From: Vibrio maritimus
Lineage (GTDB): Bacteria; Pseudomonadota; Gammaproteobacteria; Enterobacterales; Vibrionaceae
Reading direction: 5' to 3'
NCBI GenBank assembly: GCA_003263775.1
Contig: JYJJ01000082.1
Span: forward strand, 1 to 46,919
Length of the DNA stretch: 46,919 bases
Shown here: positions 8,679 to 18,408 of the stretch, piece by piece
Position numbering within the stretch: position 1 is the first letter of the stretch
How the letters are laid out: each line of letters starts with the position of its first letter
The notes under the pieces: generated by a model
What the model saw: only the letters and a program-made list of their open reading frames with translations
What the model was told of the DNA's origin: nothing
Databases searched by the model: none
Translations under genes and position numbers: made by a program

Positions 8679-10796
8679 CTAGTTCTTACGACGTCGGACA
8701 CGAAGTGCATGCGGCATCACGCGAATGCGCTTCATAATGCCAGCAAGGTGTACTCGGTCTTTTGTCGTTAGCAACACGGTCACCGTATACAAGCGGCCAT
8801 CACGCTCCTCGGTTGAGATACCGTGGATGTTGGAGCCTGTTTTGGCAATCACATTAGTCAGCTCAGCCAGTGCACCTTGGTGGTTTTGCAGATCGACTTT
8901 CAGCTCAGCAGTAAATTCCTGCTCGAAGTCGTCGCTCCACTCAACGGCCATGTACTTGTCCGGCTCTTTTTGGTGACCACGAACGTTTGGACACGTCTCG
9001 CGGTGAACCACAAGACCACGACCTGGTGATACGTGAGCAATGATGTGATCATCTGGGATCGGGTGACAGCAGTTCGCGAACGTTAACAAGATACCTTCCG
9101 CACCACGGATTGGTAGCTTTTTACCTGTCGTAGGAACAGAGCTGGTCTGCGTCAGTTCATCGGTATCACCCAGCAGGCGACGCGCGATGACGATACTCAT
9201 CAACTCGCCCAAGCCAATATCGGCCAGCAAGTCATCCACAGAGTCGAGCTTAAGATCGGTCAGTACTTCATTGATGTTATCTGGGTAGATGGTATCAATT
9301 GAATGACGACCCAACGCATGGTTGAGTAGGCGGCGACCTAGTACGATAGATTCTTCGCGGCGCATCGTCTTAAGAACCTGACGGATCTTAGTGCGAGCGC
9401 GAGACGTCACGACGTAGTTTAGCCAAGCCGCATTCGGACGAGCGCCTGGTGCACTGATGATTTCAACCGTTTGGCCGTTCTTAAGCGCTTTACTTAGCGG
9501 ATAAGGATTGCGGTCAACACGAGCGCCAACGCAAGTATTACCCACATCGGTGTGAACTGCGTAAGCAAAGTCGACCGCGGTTGCGCCAAGTGGTAGCTCA
9601 ACAATACGGCCTTTTGGTGTGAACACGTAAATTTCGTCTGGGAACAGATCCGATTTTACGTTTTCAATAAATTCAAATGAGTTACCGGCACTTTGCTGTA
9701 GCTCAAGCAGGCTTTGCATCCAGCGCTGCGCTTTAATTTGCGCCGTAGTGCCAGTGCGATCGCCGTTGCCTTTGTAAGCCCAGTGCGCTGCGACACCTTT
9801 GTCCGCCATCTGATCCATATCTTCAGTACGGATCTGCACTTCAACGGGTACGCCGTGAGGGCCAACCATAGAAGTGTGCAGGGATTGGTAGCCGTTCGCT
9901 TTTGGTACCGCGATGTAATCTTTCATGCGGCCAGGACGAGGCTTGTACAGGCTATGGACTTGACCAAGTACGCGATAACAGGTGTCCGCCGTGTCCACGA
10001 TAACGCGGAAGGCGTAGATATCCATGATGGTGTGGAAACGCTGCTCTTTGGTTTTCATCTTGTTGTAGATGGAGAACAGGTTTTTCTCACGACCCAGAAC
10101 GCGACAGTTGAGACCGACTTCTTCAAGACGACCTTCAATTTCGCTGTGGATACGTTGGATCATTTCCTTACGATTACCACGAGCAGCTTTCACCACTTCT
10201 TTTAGAACGCGATAACGGTTTGGATAGAGCGCTTCAAAACCCAACTCTTCAAGCTCGGTCTTGATGTTGTGAATACCTAGACGATGCGCTAGCGGCGCAT
10301 AGATCTCTAGGGTTTCACGAGCGATACGACGTTTCTTGTCAGGACGAAGCGCGCCCAATGTACGCATGTTATGAGTACGGTCACTGAGCTTAATCAAGAT
10401 CACGCGGATGTCTTGCACCATGGCAAGCACCATCTTGCGGAAGTTTTCCGCTTGAGCTTCTTTGCGATCTCGGAATTTTAGCTTGTCGAGCTTGGAAACG
10501 CCGTCCACGAGTTCCGCGACGGTATTGCCAAATTGTTCTTCTAGCTCTTCTTTGGTGACTTCCGTATCTTCAATAACATCATGCAACAGAGCCGCTTGAA
10601 GCGTTTCGATATCCAGACGCATTTCAGCGAGGATACGAGCAACCGCAACCGGGTGGATGATGTAAGGTTCACCGCTAGAGCGGGTCTGCCCTTCATGGGC
10701 ATCTCTTGCTACCACATAAGATTGACGCAGAGCCTCAATTTGAGGCTCTGTTAGGTATTCTTGGGCAACGTCTTTAAGGCTATCGAATAGGTACAA
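8679..10796 (-). CDS. spoT: bifunctional (p)ppGpp synthetase/hydrolase SpoT
   Basis: A 705-residue RelA/SpoT homologue controlling the stringent-response alarmone (p)ppGpp. The N-terminal HD hydrolase domain is present (HPVAVARILAEM, LLHDVIEDT). The synthetase domain follows (REKNLFSIYNKM, MDIYAFRVIVDT, YQSLHTSMVGPHG, VEVQIRT). Next come the TGS domain (IYVFTPKGRIVELPLGATA), the helical/zinc-finger-like region with NCCHPIPDD, and the C-terminal ACT domain. An intact HD motif marks SpoT rather than RelA. It is intact, full length and located just downstream of rpoZ. Confidence 0.96.
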   Translation of the reverse strand: MYLFDSLKDVAQEYLTEPQIEALRQSYVVARDAHEGQTRSSGEPYIIHPVAVARILAEMRLDIETLQAALLHDVIEDTEVTKEELEEQFGNTVAELVDGVSKLDKLKFRDRKEAQAENFRKMVLAMVQDIRVILIKLSDRTHNMRTLGALRPDKKRRIARETLEIYAPLAHRLGIHNIKTELEELGFEALYPNRYRVLKEVVKAARGNRKEMIQRIHSEIEGRLEEVGLNCRVLGREKNLFSIYNKMKTKEQRFHTIMDIYAFRVIVDTADTCYRVLGQVHSLYKPRPGRMKDYIAVPKANGYQSLHTSMVGPHGVPVEVQIRTEDMDQMADKGVAAHWAYKGNGDRTGTTAQIKAQRWMQSLLELQQSAGNSFEFIENVKSDLFPDEIYVFTPKGRIVELPLGATAVDFAYAVHTDVGNTCVGARVDRNPYPLSKALKNGQTVEIISAPGARPNAAWLNYVVTSRARTKIRQVLKTMRREESIVLGRRLLNHALGRHSIDTIYPDNINEVLTDLKLDSVDDLLADIGLGELMSIVIARRLLGDTDELTQTSSVPTTGKKLPIRGAEGILLTFANCCHPIPDDHIIAHVSPGRGLVVHRETCPNVRGHQKEPDKYMAVEWSDDFEQEFTAELKVDLQNHQGALAELTNVIAKTGSNIHGISTEERDGRLYTVTVLLTTKDRVHLAGIMKRIRVMPHALRVRRRKN

Positions 10797-10841
10797 ATTA
10801 TAGGCCCGAACGTCGATGGAACTCTGATTGGATAGGTCGAA

Positions 10842-11114
10842 TTAACGGTTGTGAGCGATGCTGCTTACTGCCGCTAGTTCTGCAGCTTCTTGCTCTTGCT
10901 GCTCTTGACGCTCACGTGCGTCTAGTACTTCTTTCGTGATCAAGCCTTCTTCGATTTCGCGTAGAGCGATAACCGTTGGCTTATCATTTTCTTCTGGCAC
11001 TAGTGCATCTTTACCACCGATTTGCATCTGACGTGCGCGGCGAGCCGAAATAAGAACTAGGTCGAAGCGGTTGCCAACTTTTTCAACAGCGTCTTGAACA
11101 GTTACGCGTGCCAT
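10842..11114 (-). CDS. rpoZ: RNA polymerase omega subunit RpoZ
   Basis: A 90-residue omega subunit that helps beta-prime folding and assembly and contributes to the ppGpp site on RNA polymerase. It begins MARVTVQDAVEKVGNRFDLVLISARRARQMQ, the characteristic family N-terminus, and has KPTVIALREIEEGLI in the middle. The C-terminal tail is Gln/Glu/Ala rich. It lies directly upstream of spoT, and the pairing of omega with the alarmone enzyme gene is conserved in gammaproteobacteria. Confidence 0.96.
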   Translation of the reverse strand: MARVTVQDAVEKVGNRFDLVLISARRARQMQIGGKDALVPEENDKPTVIALREIEEGLITKEVLDARERQEQQEQEAAELAAVSSIAHNR

Positions 11115-11308
11115 AAGAACTCCAATAGTTAACTAAATTTTTGATGACGAGAAAGTATACAGGCTATTACATTTAGATTCTAGATCACAAATGATCCGAT
11201 TAGCTACTGTTACTTAGGGTTTAATCGGCGATATCACGAATGAGATCGCCCGTTATTTCATTTAATCGCGATAAGCGAAAAGCAGAATAGAGACAAAGAG
11301 CGAGCGAA

Positions 11309-11934
11309 TTACTCCGCTAGCAACGCATCCAGCATGCCTTTATATTTCACCGCTTGCTTGTCTTGCTTCAAGCGCTCAGCACGTAAAATGGCTTTAAAAT
11401 CAACCAGTGCGCCATCAAAGTCATCATTGACGATAACATAGTCGTACTCGTTGTAGTGTGACATTTCTGATTTTGCTTCGCTCATGCGTTTTGCGATCAC
11501 CTCGTCGCTATCTTGGCCACGAACGTTCAAACGGCGCTCTAGCTCACTGTTTGAAGGCGGTAGAATAAAGACGCTTTTTGCTTGAGGCATTTGCTCACGG
11601 ATCTGGCGTGCGCCTTGCCAGTCGATGTCTAGGAAAACATCGATGCCTTTATCTAGGGTTTCTTCAATCCACAGGCGAGAGGTGCCGTAGTAGTTACCGA
11701 ACACTTCGGCGTACTCTAGAAATGCGCCTTGCTCAATCAGTGATTCAAACTCTGATTTTTCAACAAAGTGGTAGTGCACGCCATCTTCTTCACCAGGCGC
11801 ATGCCACGAGTGGTGTGAGAAACTGAAACCTTCATTGCGTAGGTTGGGTTTTTTTCCAACATCGCCGAAATTAGGCTCGATTTACCAGCGCCGCTTGGTG
11901 CCGATACGATATACAGGGTGCCTTTACCAATCAT
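11309..11934 (-). CDS. gmk: guanylate kinase (frameshifted in this sequence)
   Basis: Restored length is 208 residues. It phosphorylates GMP to GDP and is essential in most bacteria. The P-loop SAPSGAGKSSL lies near the N-terminus, and SVSHTTRGMRPGEEDGVHYHF is the GMP-binding segment. A base is missing within it at about 11796 (ATGCGCCTGGTG should be ATGCGCCCTGGTG), which splits the gene into two frames. Downstream are the conserved FLEYAEVFGNYYGTS and DIDWQGARQI. The frameshift in an essential gene is the clearest single argument that the indels in this window are sequence errors. Confidence 0.95.
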
Positions 11935-12006
11935 TTGTCAGTGTCCGCATTCTTGGGTTGAAGGAATAGAAGCCGGTCAGTGCCTTCTTCTATTTTAGAT
12001 AAAACA

Positions 12007-12034
12007 CTGGCCGAAGTGCTGAAATTTCGGCCAG
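12007..12034 (-). terminator. candidate terminator downstream of the hybrid kinase gene
   Basis: A perfect 9-bp GC-rich stem (CTGGCCGAA / TTCGGCCAG) with a 10-nt loop is followed on the minus strand by TGTTTTAT. It lies between the kinase stop (12098) and the gmk start. The T-run is short, so efficiency is uncertain. Confidence 0.5.
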
Positions 12035-12097
12035 AAAAATGGAGGCGAAGAGTATCACAAACCTAGATGCAGACTCAACTGTCTTGTGGATAACTTG

Positions 12098-14883
12098 CTA
12101 AGCAGATTGGCGCGCGGTGGTGAGCCATTTCTCCAGTGTCGCGAGGAGCATTTTTGAGTTGATGGGTTTGGTGACGTAATCATCCATCCCTACTTCCAAG
12201 CAGCGCTCGCGATCTCCTTGCATAGCATTGGCGGTCATGGCGATGATGGTGACATTGGGGTCAACCACTTTACTCTCGGGCTTGCGAATCATAATGGTGG
12301 CTTCAAAACCATCCATTACTGGCATTTGGCAGTCCATAAGGACAATATCAAAGCTGCGCTCACAGAGGATATCGAGTGCTTGCTGTCCATTTTCTACCAC
12401 GTCGACGCTGACCTTAAATTTCGACAGCAGCGACTTCACCACTATTTGATTGGTCTTCATATCATCGACAACCAACACGTGGGCATGAAATTCCGGAGCT
12501 TGCGTCGGCGAGTGCTTAGTAATAAACAACATACTTTGATCATCGACCCCATCAAGCGCGGCAACGCGAGACAAAACATCGAATAGCTCGGCTTGTTGTG
12601 TCGGTTTGGTGAGGTAAGCGCTGAATCCGTTGTCCTTGACCAGTTTCATGTCGCCTCGCTGCACCACAGAAGAGAGCATCACCAGCCTGGTTGAACGCAG
12701 GTTGTCATCCGCTTTAATGCTGCGCGCCAATTGGATGCCGTTAATCTGTGGCATCTCATAATCAAGGATGGCAATGGAGTAGGGAGCACCAGTGTGATGC
12801 GCCTTCGTGAGCATGGACATCGCTTCTTGGGCAGAGCTGGCCTGTTGATATTCTATAGCCCAGTTAGAAAGCAGTTGCCCCACCAGCTGTCGATTAATTG
12901 GGTTGTCATCCACCACCAAGATACGTTGCTGCTTGAGATCCCCTTTAGGGGCATAGTGAACGTCTTTTTCGGCCAGATGGGGCAGCGGCACTTCAAACCA
13001 GAAGGTTGACCCTTTGCCGACTTCGCTGTGAACGCCAATGTCACCCCCATAAGTTCGACCAGTTTTTTGCTTATTGATAACCCTAAGCCTGTACCGCCAT
13101 ATTTTCGGGTAGTCGAACTGTCGGCTTGGGTAAACTTATCAAACAGCTTGTCTTGATGCGCTTTCTCTATGCCAATCCCTGAATCGACCACAGAGAATTT
13201 CACGCTGTCGATCTGCTCATCTTTTGGTTGGACAGAGACATAAACGGCTACTTGACCTTGCTCGGTGAATTTCACTGCGTTACCAATAAGGTTGACGAGG
13301 ATTTGTCGAATGCGTCCCGGGTCGCCAATATGCCATTGAGAGAGCACTGGGTTAGCAGGGCAGATTAACTCCAATTTCTTTTGAGAGGCACCGAGGTAGA
13401 GCGTTGCGCCGATGTCTTCGATAAGTTCAACGAGGTTAAACTCGAGTTGCTCTAGGTCGATTTTGCCTGCTTCAAATTTAGAAAAATCCAGAATGTCATT
13501 GATGATAGCCAGCAGGGATTCCGCGCTGTCTCTTGACGTTCGGGCAAGTTTGAACTGCTGCTCATCCAATTCAGTGTCGAGCAGCAGGTCAGTCATACCA
13601 ATCACCCCATTCATCGGAGTGCGGATTTCATGGCTCATGGTAGAGAGAAACTCACTTTTCGCACGCGCCGCCGAGCGCGCTTGTTCTGTTGCTTGTTGCA
13701 GTTGCTGGTTATGCTCGAGCATCTGCTGCTCTTTGAGCGCTAAGGAGTTCGCCATATTGATAAAGCCGGTACTCAGACGGCTGATTTCATCGGTTTGGTT
13801 AAAGTGGTGCTGAGGGAGTGATATTTTGTAATCGCCTTGGCCTACATGTTTGGTCGCATCTAGTAAAGCTTCTAATCTTTGCACCAGTTGCCGAGACATT
13901 AAAAGCAACACCACTAAACAAATGATGGCTAGAGTCAGACCAAGTGTACCAAGCACTAAATCGCGATTTGTGTTCAATACGGTATGCATCGCTTTTTGAG
14001 ATATTTGCTGATTTTGTAAGTCGAGAATCGAGCGGATCCGTTCGATACGCTGTGTCGCTAATGGGAACCAAAAGTCGGGGGTAATATCCCCAAGCTCGCC
14101 GTCAAGTGTTCCTGAAGTGACGAACCTAGATTCAATGTCATCAATCTGACTATGGACATCCCAATTGATAATAGGCATGTAGAGGGACTCTGGTGCATGT
14201 TGTCGCAATAAGCGCAGGCTCCAATCGAAACTTCGGATGTAATAACCCGCATCGATCATCTTATCGTTCGAGATAGCTTGTTCAGGCGCTGCAAAAATAC
14301 CATTGAGAATACCGCGAGATTGCCCTGCGCGCTCTTTGAGCCAAAGTAAATGGACGTGATGCAATAAATCATCCACTAAGTCTGGGGATTCGATGGAACT
14401 GACAAGGGCATCATAGATAGTTAATGCTTGCTCGATAAGCCCTGAATAGTGTTTGAAGGAGTATTCGCCGACACCATGATCAACGAACTCTCTTACCATT
14501 GCTGTATGCTCGATAGCACGATCAAGTAATTGTGTTTGCTCACTGAAAGCCAGTTCGATGTCGCTGTACTTGTTAGATAAGCTGCGCCATTGCTCGCTTG
14601 CCTTATCGGCTTGTGCTCTTGTTGTGATGAGTTTTTGTTTGGTAGCTTCATCTAGATTGGATTTATAGCCTTCAGATAGCCCGCGCTCGACAGCAAAGTA
14701 GTGAGCAATGTTGTCAAGCGAATGAGCCACGTTGAGAATCTCGATGGTTTTTGTTGCCTCCGCATTTCTGTCCATGAGCGATTGTATTACTTGATAGCTC
14801 ATGGTCAAAACAACAACGAGTAACCCCAATACAATCAATGATGTTTTGGTTCTCAAGGTTAAATTACGTATTGCGGCTGACAT
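12098..14883 (-). CDS. hybrid sensor histidine kinase with NIT-like sensor and two receiver domains (frameshifted in this sequence)
   Basis: Restored length is 928 residues. TM1 lies at about 14-32. A long periplasmic helical region (about 45-300, with AHYFAVERGLSEGYKSN) resembles NIT-type nitrate/nitrite sensor domains. TM2 lies at about 311-329, then HAMP and a coiled linker. HisKA has His 418 in MSHEIRTPMNG, followed by the HATPase with GTGLGLSISKKLVELMG. One base is missing in the run of five C at 13044-13048 (six expected). Two REC domains follow (RILVVDDNPINRQ with ILDYEMPQ; HVLVVDDMKTNQ with LMDCQMPVMDG). No HPt domain is seen, so the phosphorelay partner is elsewhere. The start at 14883 is chosen because TM1 follows at the normal distance. 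It is divergent from a purine permease. Confidence 0.82.
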
Positions 14884-14981
14884 GGATGCCCACCCTATAT
14901 CTTGGCGTATTTCAGCAGTATAGGAGACGAATAGCCAGGTTCCGATGTTTGCGCTTTTTATGAATTCCATAGAGCAAAGGA

Positions 14982-14997
14982 GAGCAAACGTTTGCTT
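14982..14997. promoter_or_regulatory. PurR-box-like operator 1
   Basis: The central 12-bp palindrome GCAAACGTTTGC (14984-14995) is an exact match to the core of the PurR consensus ACGCAAACGTTTGCGT. It lies about 100 bp upstream of the kinase start and 145 bp upstream of the NCS2 permease start, so it could serve either gene or loop with operator 2. Confidence 0.7.
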
Positions 14998-15046
14998 ATT
15001 TATCAAGATGTTGTTTTATAAGGCTTTGAAACTGACTCGAAAAGTG

Positions 15047-15074
15047 TTGATTTATTCCTGTCAACAATTAGAAT
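15047..15074 (+). promoter_or_regulatory. candidate sigma-70 promoter of the NCS2 permease
   Basis: TTGATT at 15047-15052 and TAGAAT at 15069-15074 are separated by 16 bp. The predicted start site falls about 13 bp before PurR-like operator 2, which would then act downstream of the promoter. Confidence 0.45.
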
Positions 15075-15093
15075 TCGCGCCAATATTGCTGTC

Positions 15094-15109
15094 GCGCATA
15101 CGTTTGCGT
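15094..15109. promoter_or_regulatory. PurR-box-like operator 2
   Basis: GCGCATACGTTTGCGT matches 14 of 16 positions of the PurR consensus ACGCAAACGTTTGCGT. It is centred about 40 bp upstream of the permease GTG and just downstream of the predicted promoter. Together with operator 1 it supports purine repression of the transporter. Confidence 0.72.
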
Positions 15110-15140
15110 CGGCGTGTTTTCTATCTTAAAAGGTACCACT

Positions 15141-16510
15141 GTGAGTGCAGAATTAGCGGGTCAGAGACAGACCAACCCTTCCTTTATCGAAGCGACCTTC
15201 AAGGTGAGCGAGCGCAAGTCTACGATTGGCACTGAGGTGTACGCAGGCTTTATTACCTTTCTAGCGATGAGTTACATCTTGGCGGTCAATCCGGCTATTT
15301 TGGGCGATATTCCTGGTATGGATCGCGGCGCAGTATTTACCGCAACGGCGCTGGCGGCCGCGTTTGCGACGCTGATTATGGGTGTGTTTGGCAACTATCC
15401 TGTGATGCTTGCCCCTGGTATGAGCATGAACGGCTTTTTCAAAGGCATGCTGTTAAGTGGTTCGGTAGCGCTGGTTTGGCATGAGGCACTGCTTGGCATC
15501 TTTTTCTCAGGCATCATCTATTTGATTTTATCGATGACTAAGATCCGTAAGGCGATGATTGAGTCGATTCCAGAAGACCTTAAGCTGGCGATTACGGTTT
15601 CACTCGGTTTGTTCATTGCGTTCTTGGGTCTTAAGAACGCAGGTATCATCGTTTCAAACCCAATCATTTTGGTGAGTATGGGCGATATTCTAAACCCTCA
15701 GGTCATGATCGCTTACATCAGTATTTTTATTGCGCTTGGTTGTATGGTTCGTGACATCAAACTGGCGACGTTTATCTCATTCATCTCCGCTATTATTTTG
15801 ACTATCCTTGCCGACACTTTTATGGGCACGGCAAACGCACCACTTCCAGAACAGCTTGTGGCAATGCCGCCAAGCATGGCTGGTAGCTTTGGTGCGATCT
15901 TTGATTTTTCTGCCTAACGGCAGAGAAGATGTTCGACTTGCTGTTTATCGTTATTATCTTCTTGATTGTCGACTTCTTTGATGGATTGAGCACGATAGTG
16001 GGCGTGGGGCGCGATGCAGGCATCATCGACAAAGATGGCAAGGTGCCGAATGCGCGTTCAGCACTCGTCGCTGACGCAGGTGGCACTGTGATGGGTTCGC
16101 TGCTTGGCACAACGTCGGTAACGGCATTCTCTGAGTCGGGCATTGCCTCTTCTCAAGGTGCGAGAACTGGTCTCGCGGCGGTTGTGGTAGCAGGCTTGTT
16201 CTTTGTGTCACTGTTCCTTTACCCGCTATTCTCCTTGTTCTCAGCGGCCATGGTGGCGCCAGCAATGGTGGTGGTAGGCATTTACATGATTGGCCGCTTA
16301 GGGGATATCAAGTGGGATAAGAAAGAGTCTCGCATTGCTGCCTTCTTTACCATCATGTTTACCGTGCTGAGCTTTTCTCCTGCAAACGGCATGGCAATGG
16401 GCTTTATTAGCTATGCGTTTAGTATGGTTGTGGCAGGTAAGGGCAAAGAGGTTCACCCGGTGATTTATGTGTTGTCGGCGTTGTTTGTGACCTATCTAGT
16501 TCTGCTATAA
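15141..16510 (+). CDS. NCS2/AzgA-type purine base permease (frameshifted in this sequence)
   Basis: Restored length is 456 residues. It is a multi-spanning inner-membrane transporter for purine bases (adenine/guanine/hypoxanthine class). Typical segments are MLAPGMSMNGFF, VGRDAGIIDKDGKVPNARSAL and LLGTTSVTAFSESGI. A base is missing at about 15912 (TTTTCTGCCTAACG should have TCTGGCCTAACG). The frame then continues LTAEKMFDLLFIVIIFL. I chose the GTG at 15141 because AAAAGG lies 7 nt upstream, and the earlier in-frame GTG at 15114 has no such site. Two PurR-like boxes upstream agree with a purine substrate. Confidence 0.87.
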
Positions 16511-16525
16511 CCCAAATTTAGAGAC

Positions 16526-16555
16526 AAAAAAAAGCAGGCATTGGCCTGCTTTTTT
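16526..16555. terminator. bidirectional intrinsic terminator between permease and yicC
   Basis: AAAAGCAGGC / GCCTGCTTTT form a 10-bp stem with loop ATTG, flanked by A-runs on the left and T-runs on the right. It can therefore terminate both convergent genes. Confidence 0.9.
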
Positions 16556-16567
16556 AATGCACGTACA

Positions 16568-17433
16568 TTATTCAATATTCTGGATCTGCTCACGCATCTG
16601 TTCAATCAACACTTTAAGCTCTACACCCGAAGCAGTGATATCAGTACTAATAGACTTCGAGGCTAGTGTGTTCGACTCGCGGTTGAATTCTTGCATCATA
16701 AAGTCAAGACGACGCCTACGGCGCCACCTTTCTTCATAATGCTGTTGGTTTCTTTAACGTGAGAGTCTAGGCGGTCTAGTTCTTCTGCTACGTCAGATTT
16801 TTGCGCTAGAAGAATCAATTCTTGCTCAACACGAGAGGCATCTAGCTCGATTTTAGCTTCTTCAAATTTACCCAATAGACGTTCACGTTGCCATTCAATG
16901 ATTTCTGGCATACGAGCTCGAACCTTCACTACTTCTTCAGTGATCGCATCAAGACGCTGTACGATCAGCGCTTTCATGTTCTCACCTTCACGGCCACGCG
17001 CTTCAATGAAGTCCGTTAGTGCACCTTCAAAGCCATCTAATAGCGCTTTGTTGATGGTGTCCATGTCCTGCTCTGGCGTTTCCATCACGCCTGGCCACTG
17101 CATCACTTGGAATGGGTTGATACGGCTGTCTTCGCCAGTTAACGCCATGACTTGATTAGCAGCACCAATCACTTGCTTGGCCAGCGTCTCGTTGATATTC
17201 AGCTCGCCTTTCGCTGCTGGGTTCGCTTCAAAACGCAGGTGACATTCAACTTTACCGCGTGCCAAACGCTTACGAAAACGCTCACGAAGTACAGGCTCTA
17301 GACCACGGAACTGCTCTGGAAGACGGAAGTATGTTTCGAGATAACGTTGGTTTACAGAGCGGATTTCCCATACTGCGCTACCCCAGTCACCTTTGACCTC
17401 TTTGCGCGCGTACGCGGTCATGCTGTAGATCAT
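16568..17433 (-). CDS. yicC: YicC-family endoribonuclease-like protein (frameshifted in this sequence)
   Basis: Restored length is 288 residues (E. coli YicC 287). It starts MIYSMTAYARKEVKGDWGSAVWEIRSVNQRYLE and has the family's FRLPEQFRGLEPVLRERF. One base is missing at about 16714 (GTAGGCGTCGTC should be GTAGGCCGTCGTC). The frame then continues RRLDFMMQEFNRESNTLASKS to the stop at 16568-16570. YicC proteins are reported as ribonucleases or RNase adaptors. The gene is divergent from rph, its usual neighbour, with tandem-repeat element D in between. Confidence 0.9.
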
Positions 17434-17500
17434 GAAATGATTCCTTTGAATTCAGTAAGTGTGTTCAAACAGTTGTCATGGTAGCACAGTCGAGAAAAGA

Positions 17501-17612
17501 ATGGTTCTAGGAAAAGATGGTCCTTGGCCCTAGGAGGCCAGTAACATCTTCTACAAGGACCAAGGACCAAGGACCAAGGACCAAGGACCAAGGACCAAGG
17601 ACCAAGGACCAA
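17501..17612. repeat. GGWCC repeat element D: CCTAGG block plus 7-bp GGACCAA array
   Basis: A leading block (GGTTCTAGGAAAAGATGG, TCCTTGG, CCCTAGG) at about 17504-17535 is followed by eight perfect GGACCAA units at 17557-17612. The array ends 5 bp upstream of the predicted -35 hexamer of rph, in the yicC-rph divergent promoter region. Reading frames through it (Leu-Gly-Pro-Trp-Ser-Leu-Val repeats) are meaningless. Confidence 0.9.
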
Positions 17613-17617
17613 CCACC

Positions 17618-17646
17618 TAGACCCATACCCCCTTCTCCGCTATAAT
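17618..17646 (+). promoter_or_regulatory. candidate sigma-70 promoter of rph-pyrE
   Basis: A perfect -10 TATAAT at 17641-17646 lies 17 bp after TAGACC (4 of 6 matches to TTGACA). The GGACCAA array ends just upstream, so copy number would alter the UP-element region. Confidence 0.6.
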
Positions 17647-17688
17647 CTCCGCCCAACCTAACTCGCTTCCCTAATTAAGGTAATGCCC

Positions 17689-18405
17689 ATGCGTCCAAAT
17701 GATCGCGCAGCAGACCAAGTGCGCCCAATAAAAATTACTCGCAACTATACCGCTTATGCAGAAGGTTCTGTGTTGGTAGAATTCGGCAATACCAAAGTGT
17801 TGTGTAACGCAACCGTGGAAGAGAATGTGCCTCGTTGGCTAAAAGGCCAAGGTAAAGGCTGGGTGACAGCGGAATATGGCATGCTACCACGCTCGACGCA
17901 CTCAAGAATGCGTCGTGAGGCGGCAAGCGGTAAGCAAGGCGGCCGTACTATGGAAATTCAACGACTAATCGCTCGCAGCCTACGCGCGGTGGTTGACCTA
18001 GAAGCCATGGGCGAAATCATGGTGACGGTAGACTGTGATGTTATCCAAGCAGATGGTGGCACGCGTACTGCCTCTATTTCTGGAGCAAGTGTAGCAATGG
18101 CTGATGCGTTTGCTCACCTTGTCGCGAAAGGCAAGCTGAAAGCGAACCCAATGAAAGGGCACGTTGCTGCTGTCTCTGTGGGTATTCTTGGTGAAGATAT
18201 TTTGTGTGACCTTGAGTACACAGAAGATTCTGCAGCCGATACTGATATGAATGTGGTTATGACAGAAGATGGTCGCATGATCGAAATCCAAGGTACCGCA
18301 GAAGGCGAACCGTTCAACCACGATGAGTTGATGGCGCTACTGGCGTCAGCAAACAAAGGCATTGCCGAGATCGTAGCAGCTCAGAAGCTGGCTTTAGAAG
18401 ATTGA
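17689..18405 (+). CDS. rph: ribonuclease PH
   Basis: A 238-residue phosphorolytic 3'-to-5' exoribonuclease that trims tRNA 3' ends. It is intact, starting MRPNDRAADQVRPIKITRNYTAYAEGSVLVEFG. It has the conserved GRTMEIQRLIARSLRA and DCDVIQADGGTRTASISGA, and the phosphate-site residues are conserved. The ATG at 17689 is preferred over that at 17683, because AAGG lies 8 nt upstream and homologues start there. It is co-transcribed with pyrE as in enterics. Its stop codon is 3 nt before an attenuator-like hairpin. Confidence 0.96.
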   Translation: MRPNDRAADQVRPIKITRNYTAYAEGSVLVEFGNTKVLCNATVEENVPRWLKGQGKGWVTAEYGMLPRSTHSRMRREAASGKQGGRTMEIQRLIARSLRAVVDLEAMGEIMVTVDCDVIQADGGTRTASISGASVAMADAFAHLVAKGKLKANPMKGHVAAVSVGILGEDILCDLEYTEDSAADTDMNVVMTEDGRMIEIQGTAEGEPFNHDELMALLASANKGIAEIVAAQKLALED

Positions 18406-18408
18406 TTG

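Noticed and set aside
9714..10205. 163-codon ORF on the plus strand
   Set aside because: It lies wholly antisense to the intact, strongly conserved spoT.
11309..11934. gmk as a phase-variable or programmed-frameshift gene
   Set aside because: Guanylate kinase is essential, the site has no slippery heptamer with a downstream structure, and the same lesion type occurs in many other genes.
12218..12586. 122-codon ORF on the plus strand
   Set aside because: It is antisense to the receiver domains of the hybrid kinase and has no recognisable features.
17430..17612. Open frame encoding Leu-Gly-Pro-Trp-Ser-Leu-Val repeats
   Set aside because: It is only the translation of the GGACCAA array. Seven-bp units cycle through frames and there is no ribosome-binding site or homologue.
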